Positions 22,352 through 33,839 of a stretch of 64,000 nucleotides of DNA are shown one piece after another (position 1 is the stretch's first letter; each line of letters starts with the position of its first letter). Where the stretch lies: positions 9,371,331-9,435,330 of the forward strand of contig JAKCOZ010000003.1 in assembly GCA_022605955.1 (NCBI GenBank), in the 5' to 3' direction. This stretch comes from Rallus limicola. Its lineage: Eukaryota; Chordata; Aves; Gruiformes; Rallidae. A program made the position numbers and the translations under genes. The notes under the pieces were generated by a model that saw only the letters and a program-made list of their open reading frames with translations, was not told the DNA's origin and made no database searches.

Positions 22352-22440
22352 CAATTGTTATGTAGCTACCAAATTTGTAGCTACCAAATTATGTAGCTAC
22401 CAATTGTTATGTAGCTACATGTAGCTACCAAATCAGTAGC
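22352..22440. repeat. Short tandem array of a palindromic GTAGCTAC unit
   Basis: Five copies of GTAGCTAC(C/A) occur at roughly 10-18-bp spacing (starting at 22362, 22377, 22393, 22411 and 22421). They are separated by AAATT-type spacers. CAATTGTTATGTAGCTAC occurs twice. Each core is a perfect 8-bp palindrome. Confidence 0.9.
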
Positions 22441-25400
22441 TTGTAAAACATATAAACCCTAAGAACATTCCTCAATATTGTCAATATAATCAGTATAATG
22501 TTGCTTTGAAACCAAGTCTAAGTGTGCTAAAATAATGTAAACAATAGAAATATACAACACTGTGATAGCATAGTCAAACCATATATAAACACAATGCATT
22601 TACTTGAGGACCATCAAGACGGTAAGCACAGACTTGTGCAGTTGCTCTTAAGCAGTATTAAGAAGCAACTTCAGTAATAAACTTTTAAGAGGAAAAGGCA
22701 GAACAATATAAGCACAAGTAACCAGAAACAGGCTGGACAGTGTCTAGTCAAACAAGAAGGCAGAACCAAAACTAAGGTAAGCAAGTGACAAGAAAACCAG
22801 ATCCCCCTTTCTGAAGAGGTGAAAGTAACACAACCACATCAGGTGGGAAAAGTGAGAACATAGGACAAACCCATGTCTGTTCAGATTTCCCTTGACAAAG
22901 AGCTTCCAAGCTTGATCACCTCAACCTTTGTGACTGAGGCCACCACGAACACAGACATTAGCCCTGACCACACAGCCCCATCTCCATGGTACTGCATGTA
23001 CACAGCTGATTTAGGATATCAGTTCTAAGGACAATTCTGGATATGCAGTGGTAATGATTAATAATGTGTAACCATGACCACCAAGTATACTCTTAATAAT
23101 GTCTGACTCCCTGGTTGATAGATGCATGTATATATTCAGTAGCACAAATGCTTACTTTGAAATCGGAGATATGAATGCAGCATAAATTGACAGGTCTGAG
23201 AAAGTGGTAATTAGAAGACCAGGTGACAGCAGAAGTGAGGCTGAATGGTTGTGGCTTCAGTTACTGAATGTATAGACAGGATTGCAGGTGAATTTGCATT
23301 ACTCTTACTGGGAGCATTTGCTACAGATTCACAGCTTTTGATTTCCATGTCAGCTAAAGAAATGTAAATTTTAACATGTCTGTGTGTCCTGTCTGAAACT
23401 AACAACTTGTCTTCCAAGTGCAGAACAGAGAGTATACTGAGGAATCCTTAGATGAGTTATTATTCAGCCATGGTAGAGGGTTTCTGGTTAATGAAGGCAC
23501 AGAATAATTGTCTTACTTGAAAAATCCTTTTAAACAAACTGAGAGGTTAAAGTGACAGAGATATAAATGAGAGCTGGAATCATCCACATTCAAAAAAGAA
23601 AACACTGAAAAACCCTGTGACACTGAGTGTGGACTGCAGTGATCATCAAGAACAAATTGACAAATAAAAGTCTCAGAATAGGTTCTACTGGAGAACTTTA
23701 TTTAAATAAACCAATACTAACAGACTTATTTCAGGGTTTTGGTCAGCTTTATTTCTCTTTTGACCTGTAAGTAATGAAGTATTGTATTTACACACACTGT
23801 CTTCTATATCAGGATCATTTTGCACATACTGTATTTGTGTAAAATGGCTCATCAAATTTACGAATTCTTGAAGCAGGCTCATTAAATATTACTTTGAAAC
23901 TTTTCACTGTTTATGCTGTAATTCTACACGGACTTTTATTGGTTTCTCTTTTGATTATCATTGGCAATACGTTTCTTTAAAATGTAAATAACGGAAATGT
24001 GTAGATTCTGAGTAGATAAAATTAGGTTTCTGGAAAACAAAAATCATAATAGTCACCCAACTTTATAAAATGTCATTAAACTTGTGGATATTAAATGAAA
24101 CAGATTAATATTGCTAATTTGTTCAGAAACTGAATATAAAACTTGATACCACATACAAATAAAAATGAGACTTTAGAGTTCAGATTCACATTACTGATCT
24201 TTTGAAAGCTCTCTAATTCTTCTAACAAGGTAAATTTTTTTCTTCATAAAAGCGTATAAAGGTGAAAATTACTCTGTACAAAGTTATTTATCAGATAATC
24301 TCAATATAAATGTATAAATGGCTTAGAAACACAAGGCATTTTCTTCCAGACAGCTGACACAGCTTAACAGGGGGAGTGGGGAGTGGTGTGTTAGGTTCTT
24401 GCCACTCTATTGGGTGCTAGGCAGACAAACTCCTAGGATAATTCCTAAGAGCTCACTGGCTATCAAGAGCCACCTTTGGAAAGGGGAGACAAAGTGTTTG
24501 ACTAAAATTGGAAGAACACATAATCTGGATGATGTAAATCAACATGTTTTATCATTAAACCTGATGACAGGTCAGGTTTCATCTTAATGTACTATGATCC
24601 AAACACTGGGGACTGTCCTTTCGGAGGGAGGATGGCTTAGAGAAGAGCAAGGTGGACAATGGGTAGTAATTGCTTCAGTGATTTGACTCAACTACCATTT
24701 TATGCATGAGTTCACACTTGTAAATCTGTTCATACAAACAGAAATGAGGTATTACCTTCTTGAAAGAAACTGCAATCTCTTAGCTGTGTTGCAGTATCAG
24801 AGAACATGTACATTGTTAGAGATTGCAAGGAACACCCTGAATCTCCATTAAATTAATAATACCTTTTACTTCACAGCTTGAGGAGACTGTAAGTGAAGGC
24901 AGTTGACTATTGCCTCTCAGTGTCCAGGCAGTAGCTTCTGAAGCACAGTAAGGTGTTCATTTGGGATAACATGTTTGAGTATTCTGCCCTGGGTGGGGTT
25001 TGGAATATTTCATTATAAATCACTTGTTAAATCTAGGTGACAGGCATTTAGCTGATGTAAATCAGCAAAGCTATATTAGCTGGGATTGAACTCAATTTAT
25101 ATTCACTAAGCATCTGGACCAAAGGCAAAAATATGTGCAAAGGGACTAAGAAAAAAATATTAAAACAAGCTTGCAAAACACTGGTTAGAGCTAAAAACCC
25201 AGTTCAACCTGTCTGGTACACAGAAAATAAGGCATTATACAGAACGACTCTCTAAGAGGAGTAAAATCACTTACTAAATTATTGATTTACGATGTTGAAG
25301 TAGGAATCCTAACTTTTAACCCAGGAAGCAATAATCTTTTCTAGAAAGCACTTCTACAGTAGAAACCAAATTTGTTGAATTTCTCCAGCTAACCTGAGCA

Positions 25401-26140
25401 GCTTTTAGGACATAAACCATCCAGCAGAGAGGCATTTATGTCTGCTTTGTGTTGGCGGAGTGTCATCAACTCATGACTCTGGTCGAACTGAACATGTATC
25501 TCCTGAAATTTTACGGCCAAGATATATATAAAGTTATCTGCAGGTGTGCAGAGAACAACCATCCCACAGAAACTGGAAAGGATGAACAAGAAAACTTTGG
25601 ACTACAAGTCACAGTCTATGGACACTGTCATCAGTGGTTGTGACCTTTTCATCTAGCACAAAGTGTAAGTAGAAAGAACATAATTCTTCTGAGTGCTGTA
25701 ACATATCAGCAATTCATCCTCATGATGTCAGTCCATAGACTCACACTTCCCAGGTTTTAGCTGGACAATCATTGTGTGTGATATGCATCTGCATGAAGAT
25801 GTGATATATGATACTCGTGCCCTCTTTTAGTCACCTGCAAGAGTGAGAACCAGAAGGAATCACTGAAGGTGTCAGTTATATTAACATAATTGTCCTTTTC
25901 CTCATTCTCTTTTTTTCTCTGTCTTTTCAGACCACAAATGGATGATGGTGTGGTCAGATTTTTTTCAATTATTGTAGTGATACAGCAGTACTCATTTGTA
26001 AGGTGCCATTCTGTTGACACAAAAATCACAGATCTAACTGGGTTAAATACATGTGTCAGGACCCTGTAGCTGTAGCTATAGCTATAAACTGGGAAGGCAT
26101 CCCAACACAAGTCAACATCAGTAGGTTCCAGTGTGAACAA
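22441..26140. other. Long unique stretch, no gene seen
   Basis: No CR1, LTR, coding exon or RNA gene recognised over 3.7 kb. Open frames are short and lack codon structure. It is AT-rich intergenic or intronic DNA. Confidence 0.5.
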
Positions 26141-26178
26141 GGTAAGTAAGATGGGCAAGTAAGATGGGTAAGTAAGAT
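26141..26178. repeat. Three tandem GGTAAGTAAGAT-type units
   Basis: Three 12-13-bp units: GGTAAGTAAGAT, GGGCAAGTAAGAT and GGGTAAGTAAGAT. Two contain GTAAGT. Confidence 0.9.
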
Positions 26179-26286
26179 AAATCAGTTGACTGAAGAAAGG
26201 CAACATATGTCAATGTTCCACTTAAGTTTAAAAAACACTCACAAAAATGTACAAAAGTTATTATACTTGCCTATTATTATCACATA

Positions 26287-26446
26287 ATTACAGAATCACA
26301 GAATTAGAGGGGTTGGAAGGGATCTCGAGAGATCACTGGGTTCAACCCCCCTGCCAAAGCAGCTCCCTAGCTCATATTGCACAGACAGATGTCCAGATGG
26401 ATCTGGAATATCTCCAGAGATGGAGACTCCACAACCTCCTGAATGG
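26287..26446 (-). mobile_element. CR1 3' end, antisense (ATTCTGTG class)
   Basis: It begins with the CR1 tail CAGAATCACAGAATTAGAG, then GGTTGGAAGGGATCTC and CCCCCCTGCCAAAGCAGCTC. Homology ends within the CTCCACAACCTCCT block at about 26446. It is the same subfamily as the insertion at 31127-31234. Confidence 0.92.
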
Positions 26447-27794
26447 ATGTAAATTTCTGTTTGTTGCCACTATTTATTCTGTAGAGTATGTGGCTAGCCT
26501 TTCAGCAGTATTTAATTTCATTTTTGCTAGTGAGAGGAGGTATTTTAAATTCTAAAGAGGAATTCAAATTAGTTTTCTAACCTGAATTCCTAAAAAAAAC
26601 CCACTAACACAAACAAAATTAGATTATGTTTTTATTTATAATGATACATTTTACTGATTTTTATCATTAGCTCCAATTGTAAAATTACATTGAAATTAAA
26701 ATACACTTACTGTTAATGTCCTGCTGTTTTCTGATACTACTTTGGTTAATGCATTTCTTTTGTTTCTTTTAAAAAAAATTGGAGTAAAGGAATAGAAGTC
26801 AGAATATTAAAAATCCATATTTTATGTTGTATTAATAATTTGTTTCAAAATTTATTAAGATATTTTTATAATTTGGAATCTTCACAATCCATCTGTGATT
26901 TCAGATAGGAGGAAAAAGGATGATAAATTTAGAAGATCTATTACTTAAGTTTTTCAAGACAAGCACTTAGAATCCTTTCAGATATCTCAAAAAGAGCACT
27001 GACTGATCAAAAAACTGAGTATCTCAATTCACTTTGATTAATATCTATTGCTTCAGGAAAATTACTAAATAGAAGATTGACCTCCATTTGGCAGAAAATC
27101 AAGCAGGTGAAAGGCATTCTCAACTTATATTTTGCAGTAGGCAACTGCTCTTAGGTGATGATTGTCAGAGAACAGTACTGTTATTCCCTTTATAAAATGG
27201 ATCCCTGTGAAGCAGTCAGTAATCCTACAGTGCAGCCTCTTGTGTTGCACACACCATATGATATTTCAGGGTGAGGTACTTAATCATTATAGTCCAGAAC
27301 ACAATCCTTCCAGCTCTTCTTGCAATTTTTACCTTTCATGGTAGGAAATTACTTACCTCAAAGGCTTTCAGAGTCACACATGGCTTTTTAAATTTGTTGC
27401 TGGGCTGCAAGGCTTCCCTTCCCTCCTCCCCCATAGAAAAATTTAAAAACCTCAGCAGGATAAAAGAAATAAATATTTCTTACTTGGATCCTGCAGACTG
27501 TCTGCGTTCCAGGAGGATTTAATAGGATTTGCTGTCTCTAACACTGTCTGCATTTGAACAGGCCTCAGAGTAATGGATGTTGTCTTATAAATATTGGGGA
27601 ATGTAAATTGCTGAGAGTATGTGGGAAAGGAACAAGTAATTTATTAAAGAGACGATCTAGATTGCAATTATCTGTTTTTATAAACTACCTTGAACGTCTT
27701 AGGCTCCTTTATCATAATTCAAATAACTTCCTCAGTTATTTAATATTAAACACATGTGGATACATTTTATAAAATTCCTGATTTAAATTTTTGT
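26447..27794. other. AT-rich unique sequence, no gene seen
   Basis: No recognised repeat or coding region. Confidence 0.5.
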
Positions 27795-28206
27795 AGAGTC
27801 ACAGAATGTGTAAGGTTGGAAGGGACATTTAAAGGTCACCTAGTCCAACCCTCCTGCAGTAATCAAGGACATCTTCATTAGATCTGGCTGCTCAGAGCCC
27901 CATCAAGCCTGTGTTTGAATATGTCCAGGGATGGGGCCTCCACAACATCTCTGGGCAACCTGTGCCAGTGACCTGCAACTCTTATATTGAAGAATTTTTT
28001 CCTCATATCCAACCTAAATCTCCCCTTTTCTAGTTTAAAACCATTACCCCTCATCCTACACTACCTACTCTCATGAACATTTCTTCCCCAGCTTTCTTAT
28101 AGGCACCTTTCAGGTACTGGAAGGTCACTCTAAGGTGACTCTAAGTTTCTCCAAGCTGAACAAGCCCAGATATCTCAGCCTGTCTTCATAGGAGATGTTT
28201 TTGTTC
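27795..28206 (-). mobile_element. CR1 3' end, antisense
   Basis: Covers the ORF2 C-terminus and 3' untranslated region. Markers include GGTTGGAAGGGACATTTAAA, GGATGGGGCCTCCACAAC and TCTTCATAGGAGA near the left end of the sense thumb. The last ~270 bp are nearly identical, in inverted orientation, to the 3' end of the CR1 at 33840-35427. Confidence 0.93.
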
Positions 28207-29803
28207 AATTCCCAGAACAGCTAATATACACAGTAGCTGTAAAAATGTGAAGGATGTTTGTGTACTAAACAATAGCCAAAATAATCAGTGATGGCTAGAA
28301 TGCCACAGAAATTGGAATAACACATAAATGCAAAAAATATTTTTTCAGGATTTTTATGTGCAGACTTGCTGTTTTGTATTTAAGTGTTGGCTAGGTTCTC
28401 ATTTTGTTAATTTAGATAGATCTTCAACTCCCAGGGAAGTTCTACTTGTTTTGCCAATGTCAAAAAAGGTAAAAGAAATCTCAAAAAAGTTACAGGGGAA
28501 GAATGAAAAGGTTGATAAGAATTAAACAGGTATATCCAAGTTGGACAATTTTAAAGATGTAGATTTTGACCGAGAAATTATATATTAGCTTTTTTTTTTT
28601 TTTTATGTATTGTATGTTTAATTGAGAAAAATAATCCTGCAGATATAAAGAAATTAGGTTTGTCTACAAGAAGACATTGCAGTAACTGTAGTTCATGCAC
28701 ATGTTTTTAGGCTATTTTTAAACTAGTGAGCTTTACTCTTACTGCTGCAGTGAGATGCTCTGAGGGATGTGTACACTGGTTACCTGCTTGGATTCTGAAT
28801 CTCTGATTATTCAGGGCTCCACTGCATACTAAATGTATGTGAGAAATGTTACTGCTTCAGCAAAAATAAAGTTCCCATCCCTTTCCATGCCCACTCATTT
28901 ATATTTGTTTTAATCAAAACAATCCATTAGTGTCAATAATGCTGATTAGTACATGGGAAACACCAGAAAATCTGCTAAAACAGGAGTAATGACATCATGG
29001 ACTTTTGCCAGTTTCACATGGATTTGGGTTTTTGTCAAAAATATTCTGCTGCTCCTTGTCAGCTCCTAACATATATTCTATAATTAAATAATAGATGTCA
29101 GATTCTTAACACTTTCCATAAAGCACCAGATAAAATCTTCAGAGTTTATACATGCATTTTCTTCTGCAATAGAAAGATCATTCTTCTCAAAGAATATTGT
29201 TTGCCATTCTCTGGTCTCATGGTATCATGATATGAGACTTACTTTCCATCTAACCATACTTAAACATTATCTATGAATTCTCTGGGTGGAATATGAAACT
29301 CAAGTCTACAATGCTGTCTTAAAATTGAAGGAATATTTGAACTTCTCTAATATGCGATTAAACTCTCTTCTACCAATTGGCCTGTGGGAGGATACAATCT
29401 GCTCTATGTGGCAGTCAATGACTCACTTCTTTAGCTCTCTCTGATTGCTGCCTGCAATCCATACCAATTGCACTGGAAACGGTGTGATTAATACTATATG
29501 TCTTTAATTGGAACCCACAGTAGCTATTTAATGTAATTACTTCCCCACTGTGGCTTTGTTCGAAAATGAGTGTTTGCTTGCTTTATTTATTTATTTTAAT
29601 TGCAAATCTTTCTGTTATGGCATGCATTACTTACCTTTTTTTTTACAAGGTTTGGAAAATTTTGTTCCCCACCCTCCCTTACTTTCAGCTACAGAGTTCT
29701 TAAGAGCCTCTTTGTTGGAATACAGTGTATTGATTTTCCACTCCATATTTGTACTACACAGTACCACATAAAATATTTATCTTTATATTGCATGGTTCAG
29801 CTA
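28207..29803. other. AT-rich unique sequence, no gene seen
   Basis: No coding region recognised. It contains a poly-T run at about 28589-28606. Confidence 0.5.
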
Positions 29804-30465
29804 TATCACAGAATCACAAAATCACAGAACATTAGGAGTTGGAAGGGACCTCAAAAGATCATCTAGTACAACCTCCCTGCCAGAGCAGGATCACACAAAA
29901 GAGATCACACAGGAATGCATCCAGGCAGGGTTTGAATGTCTCCAGAAGGAGACTCCACAGCCATTCTGGGCAGTCTGTTCCAATGCTCCATCACTCTCAC
30001 AGTGAAAACGTTCCTCCTTTTATTCACATGGAATTTCCTATGCTCTAGCTTGCACCCAATGCCCCTTGTTCAGTCACTGGCCATCACTGAGAAGAGCCTG
30101 GCTCTATCCTTCTCACTCTTGCCCCTTATATATATAGAAACATTAACAAGATCACCCCTCAGTCTCCTCTTCTCCAAGCTAAACAGGCCCAGCTCCCTCA
30201 ACCTCTCCTCATAAGGAAGGTGTTCCACTCCCTTAATCATCTCGGTGGTCCTGTGCTGGACTCATCCAAGGAGTTCTGTGACCTTCTTGAACTGAGGGGC
30301 CCAGGACTGGACACAACGTTCTAGGTGTGGTCTCACCAGGGAAGGGTAGAGGAGGCAAAGGATCTCTCTTGACCTACTAACCTCACCCCCTTCTGATACA
30401 CCCCAGGCTGGCATTGGTCTTCTTAGCCATGAGGGCACATTGCTGGGGTTGTTCTACACCAGATG
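29804..30465 (-). mobile_element. CR1 3' end, antisense
   Basis: It starts with a triple CACAGAATCACA-type tail. It runs through the ORF2 C-terminal and thumb coding region, with the antisense of the LINVYKYL, LERVQRRA and CVQFWAP segments recognisable at the DNA level. It ends in the KKANAS/ALMAKK segment at about 30465. Stops break the frame. Confidence 0.93.
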
Positions 30466-30781
30466 AAAGAGCTATTGGACAATAGCAGCTATTGGGAAAA
30501 AAAGTTAACAAAGGCAGATATTTAATTCCCATGTTTCTTGTTTTTTCAAGGTTATGTTTGTTAACATAATGTTGAAAGATGTTTGTTACAAGGTTTAACA
30601 TATTTTTTTAAAAAACAACAATAAAGACTGGGAAATACTTTCAGAATTAAAAAGCGAAAAGATCTCCTGATCCCTTTTGATGTACTAAGAAGTTTATTCT
30701 GATTATAGATGCTTATTTTAAAAACAGTCATTCCTATTAATTTTCTATATAATGTACTACTATCTTTAGTATTCCTAGTTT

Positions 30782-31442
30782 TGTATCAGAGTTTAACCCT
30801 GACCAGGAACTAAGTCCCACAAAATCGTTTATTCACTCACCCCCAGGGAATATGGGAGAGAATCATGGGTAAAAGTGAGGAAAACTGTGCATCAAGATAA
30901 AAATAAATTATTAATTAAAAGATAATTAAATACTAATACTGATAGTGATACTGATACTAGTATAATAAAAATTGTAATGAAAAGGAAAATAACAAAGAGA
31001 GATAAAACTGAAGGACAAGTGGTGCAAATAAAAACAATTCCTCACTGAAACAAAGGGAGAAGGAAATACAAACAGCAATTACAACAGAGAATACAGAACA
31101 GATGGTACACAATGAAATAGGCCTATCGATGCAATATGAGATAGGGAGCCTGCTTTGGCAGGGGGGTTGTACCCGATGATCTTTTGAGGTCCCTTCCAAC
31201 CCCTAAAGATTCTGTGATTCTGTGATTCTGTGATATTTGCTAACCCAACAACTGCACCACACACTTAGACCCTCCTGAAGATGGTCTGCAAGCCACCCCT
31301 CCCTGACTAGTGCTTTTTTCTGCTAAGCGTGATGTCACATGGTATAGAATAACCCTCTTGGGTAGATTGGGCCACAGGTCCTGGCTGTTTCCCATCCCAA
31401 CTTCTGGTGAAAATGAACCTTCTCCTAACCAAAATTAGGACA
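30782..31442 (-). mobile_element. ERVL-type LTR, antisense, invaded by CR1
   Basis: The plus strand starts TGTATCAGAGTTTAACCC and ends CCAAAATTAGGACA. This is the reverse complement of an ERVL LTR that begins TGTCCTAATTTTGG. It keeps the block with TGACATCAC (minus strand) and a GGGAGAGAATCATGGGTAAA segment. A CR1 tail is inserted at about 31127-31234. Flanks AGTTT and ACTGT match at only 3 of 5 positions. Confidence 0.82.
31127..31234 (+). mobile_element. CR1 3' tail inserted into LTR
   Basis: ATGCAATATGAGATAGGG, GCTTTGGCAGGGGGGTTG, CCCGATGATCTTTTGAGG and three ATTCTGTG tail units. It lies in plus orientation inside the minus-strand LTR. It is therefore younger than the LTR and belongs to the same subfamily as the copies at 411-476 and 26287-26446. 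Confidence 0.9.
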
Positions 31443-32780
31443 ACTGTCTGCTAGTACTTTGATTCTATGATTAATTAATAACAAAACGCAAGACTGAATT
31501 TTGATCTATCTGTTTCAAGATATTCAGATAAATTTTCTGCTTAGTATTTCAATATAAATAGATAACTGCAGTTCATAAGAAAATTACACACATGATTTCA
31601 CCTCTTAAACTAAAAAAAGTTAGAGATCTACAACAGCTTACATCAAATAAACCCATCCAATGATATTTGCTTTCAGTGTAACTCAGAAAAGCATTTTTCA
31701 AGCATGTACTATTCTTTAGTCACACATCTAAACCCCATTAAAATGAATGACACAATTAAATGCTAGCTTAGGTAGGAAATTACTTAACTGTGTACTTTAT
31801 TGTTTTCTCAGAGAGGCTGTATTTGATGCAAAACAACATTTTATGTTATTTTGATTAAAGAAGTTAGTCTTTCAGATTCCTAAATCATGTTGCTCACTTT
31901 TGGAGAAGATAAATACATCTGAGAACAGCATAAGTTAGATGAAGAAAATCTGTGAGGACATTGTACTCTATATTGCCAAATATAATTGTTATCTCACTTA
32001 TCTTTCATGTACTCTATGAGCTTTATCTAAAATGTGTTATGCTAAGTTGCTAATTGTTGCTAAACAGACTGTGGTTCATAAGTTTGTTGTGTGTATATTT
32101 ACGTAAATACATGTTTGCACATAGTATTTAGTTTGCATATAAATTAATATTTCAGGAGGGAAAATCAGCTAGACCACATTCCTCTGAACCCAACCCACAG
32201 TCTGGCCTTGTTTGTTTTGTAGTTTACATTTCACGTTACCCAAATATCTTACAACACTAAGAAGAGAATTTGCAAGGCTAAGTACTATAAGGCATGATGA
32301 AAAATAACAAGTGCTGTTGATGTTTTTTAAATATGTGGTCCTGTGGGTTTATTTCTAGGTTAGGTGGAGAACTCAAAAAGATGTTGCAACAAGAACAGTA
32401 AGGAAGGATGTTGTTGACTATAGAATCAGTTTAACTTTTCAATGGCTCTACCCAGAAAGGAGCAAAAAAATTAAAAAGGAAAACTGTCCTGTCTGTCATT
32501 ATCTGTTTTCATATCCCAGAGGTTTTCATTCCAGATTTAAGAGTCTTATATTCAATTATTCAATTATTAAATTTGTTTTGTAGAAGGAAATTCTGTCAAC
32601 AGACTTCCTTGAAGATTGACCTGAGGAGGATATATACTTTAAATAGTTCATACAGATGCAGGTCTGCATTTCATTTTTGCATGTTTCAGAATTTTCCACT
32701 TGACTTCAGGAGTTTATATTATTTTCTTCATTCTGAGTTTCCTCAGCTTTAAAATAACTTATCCTTGGTTTTGTTTTATA
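31443..32780. other. AT-rich unique sequence, no gene seen
   Basis: No recognised repeat or coding region. Confidence 0.5.
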
Positions 32781-32885
32781 GAATGTGAGTTCTTTAGGGC
32801 ATGGACCACCTTTATAGATTTGCATAGCACGTAACAAAATCTTGGCAAAGGTCTTCAAATGCTATTAAAGTGCATAAAATAATAA
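32781..32885 (+). mobile_element. Ancient MIR/L2-tail-like SINE relic
   Basis: GAATGTGAGTTCTTTAGGGC, ATGGACCACCTTTATAG, TTTGCATAGCACGTAACAAA and ATGCTATTAAAGTGCATAAA follow the order of old amniote SINE/L2 3' tails (AGCTCTTTAGGGCAGGGACC ... ACAGCACCTAGCACA). It is strongly diverged, so the family name is tentative. Confidence 0.5.
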
Positions 32886-33790
32886 AAAGTGCATTATTTT
32901 TAATTGGTTTTACTTTATGTCCTCCTAAATTCAAAGCAATAAGTTTAGGTGAGGAGCAGTATAAAATATGAGATACCATTAACATCGTATCACAACTTCT
33001 GAGATCGTTTTATTCCTTAGTACATAAAACCTGCAGAAGACAACATTTAACAAAGAAGTGTCTGGAAGAACTTTTCCCTCTGGAGGCACACAACGAGAGG
33101 TATTACTCAGGCTCCATCTTTCTCCTAGTTGGTCAGAGGACTTTCTCTAACCTGAGCAGCAGGTTGGGTGAGGTTCTCTAGGGTAGAAGTTCAACCTTCA
33201 ACAAGAGGTTTTCCTAATACAGCAGAAAAACAGATGTCTCTGACAATAATTTAAAAAAGAAAGTGCTGTTGAACATAGTATCTGTTGATGTGGATGTCAC
33301 TATGAAGTATATCTTTCCGTTGGTACTACACTAACATAAATTCTTCCTTATTCTTAGAGATACGTGCTTTCTTCCACAACAGCCACAACAAAGAGAACAC
33401 TTTTTTTTCAGAAGACTTTCTTGCTTAGTCTGAAATCTGCAAGAAGCAGAGGTAGCAATGAAACTGAAAAGAAACTAATTCCTGCATCATGCAGTAATTG
33501 AGTGATTAGCAGCAGCGACAGAATTGATGAACTGGTTAGGAACAATTTGTGTCTGCCTTCTCTCTTGAATTACTAAACCAAATGAGAAGTGCAAGGAAGA
33601 AATGAAAGATAAAATAGAAATCATTTGGGCTGTTCGAACTAATTTTGCAATTCCCTTTTGAGAAACCGGAAATGTAGTGACTGAATTCATTTTACACAGT
33701 TTTTTAATAAATCCTGTAATCTTTCATGTATTCTCTACAGAATGTAGAATATGAATGGGATTGAGGTGCTCTATTCTGATATGGGAAAAT
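32886..33790. other. Unique sequence, no gene seen
   Basis: No recognised repeat or coding region. Confidence 0.5.
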
Positions 33791-33823
33791 GGGGGGGGGG
33801 GGGGGGGGCGGGGGGGGAGGGGG
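33791..33823 (+). repeat. G-homopolymer tract at CR1 edge
   Basis: Eighteen G, then C, eight G, A and five G. It directly precedes the CR1 that starts at about 33840. It could form G-quadruplexes and is prone to assembly error. Confidence 0.85.
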
Positions 33824-33839
33824 AAGGAAAGAAGATTAA

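Noticed and set aside
26141..26178. Direct repeats with similar-length units, considered as a CRISPR-like array
   Set aside because: Only three 12-13-bp units with no spacers, in a vertebrate genome; simple tandem duplication.
25769..26206. A 145-codon minus-strand frame
   Set aside because: It crosses the GTAAGTAAGAT tandem repeat (giving YPSYLPILLT-type repeats) and lacks any known motif; probably chance, though I could not test it by search.
29839..31199. Recurring peptide start MEGTSKDHRVQPPCQS in several frames
   Set aside because: It is the antisense translation of the CR1 3' untranslated end (GGTCCCTTCCAACC region), so its recurrence reflects the repeat, not a protein family.
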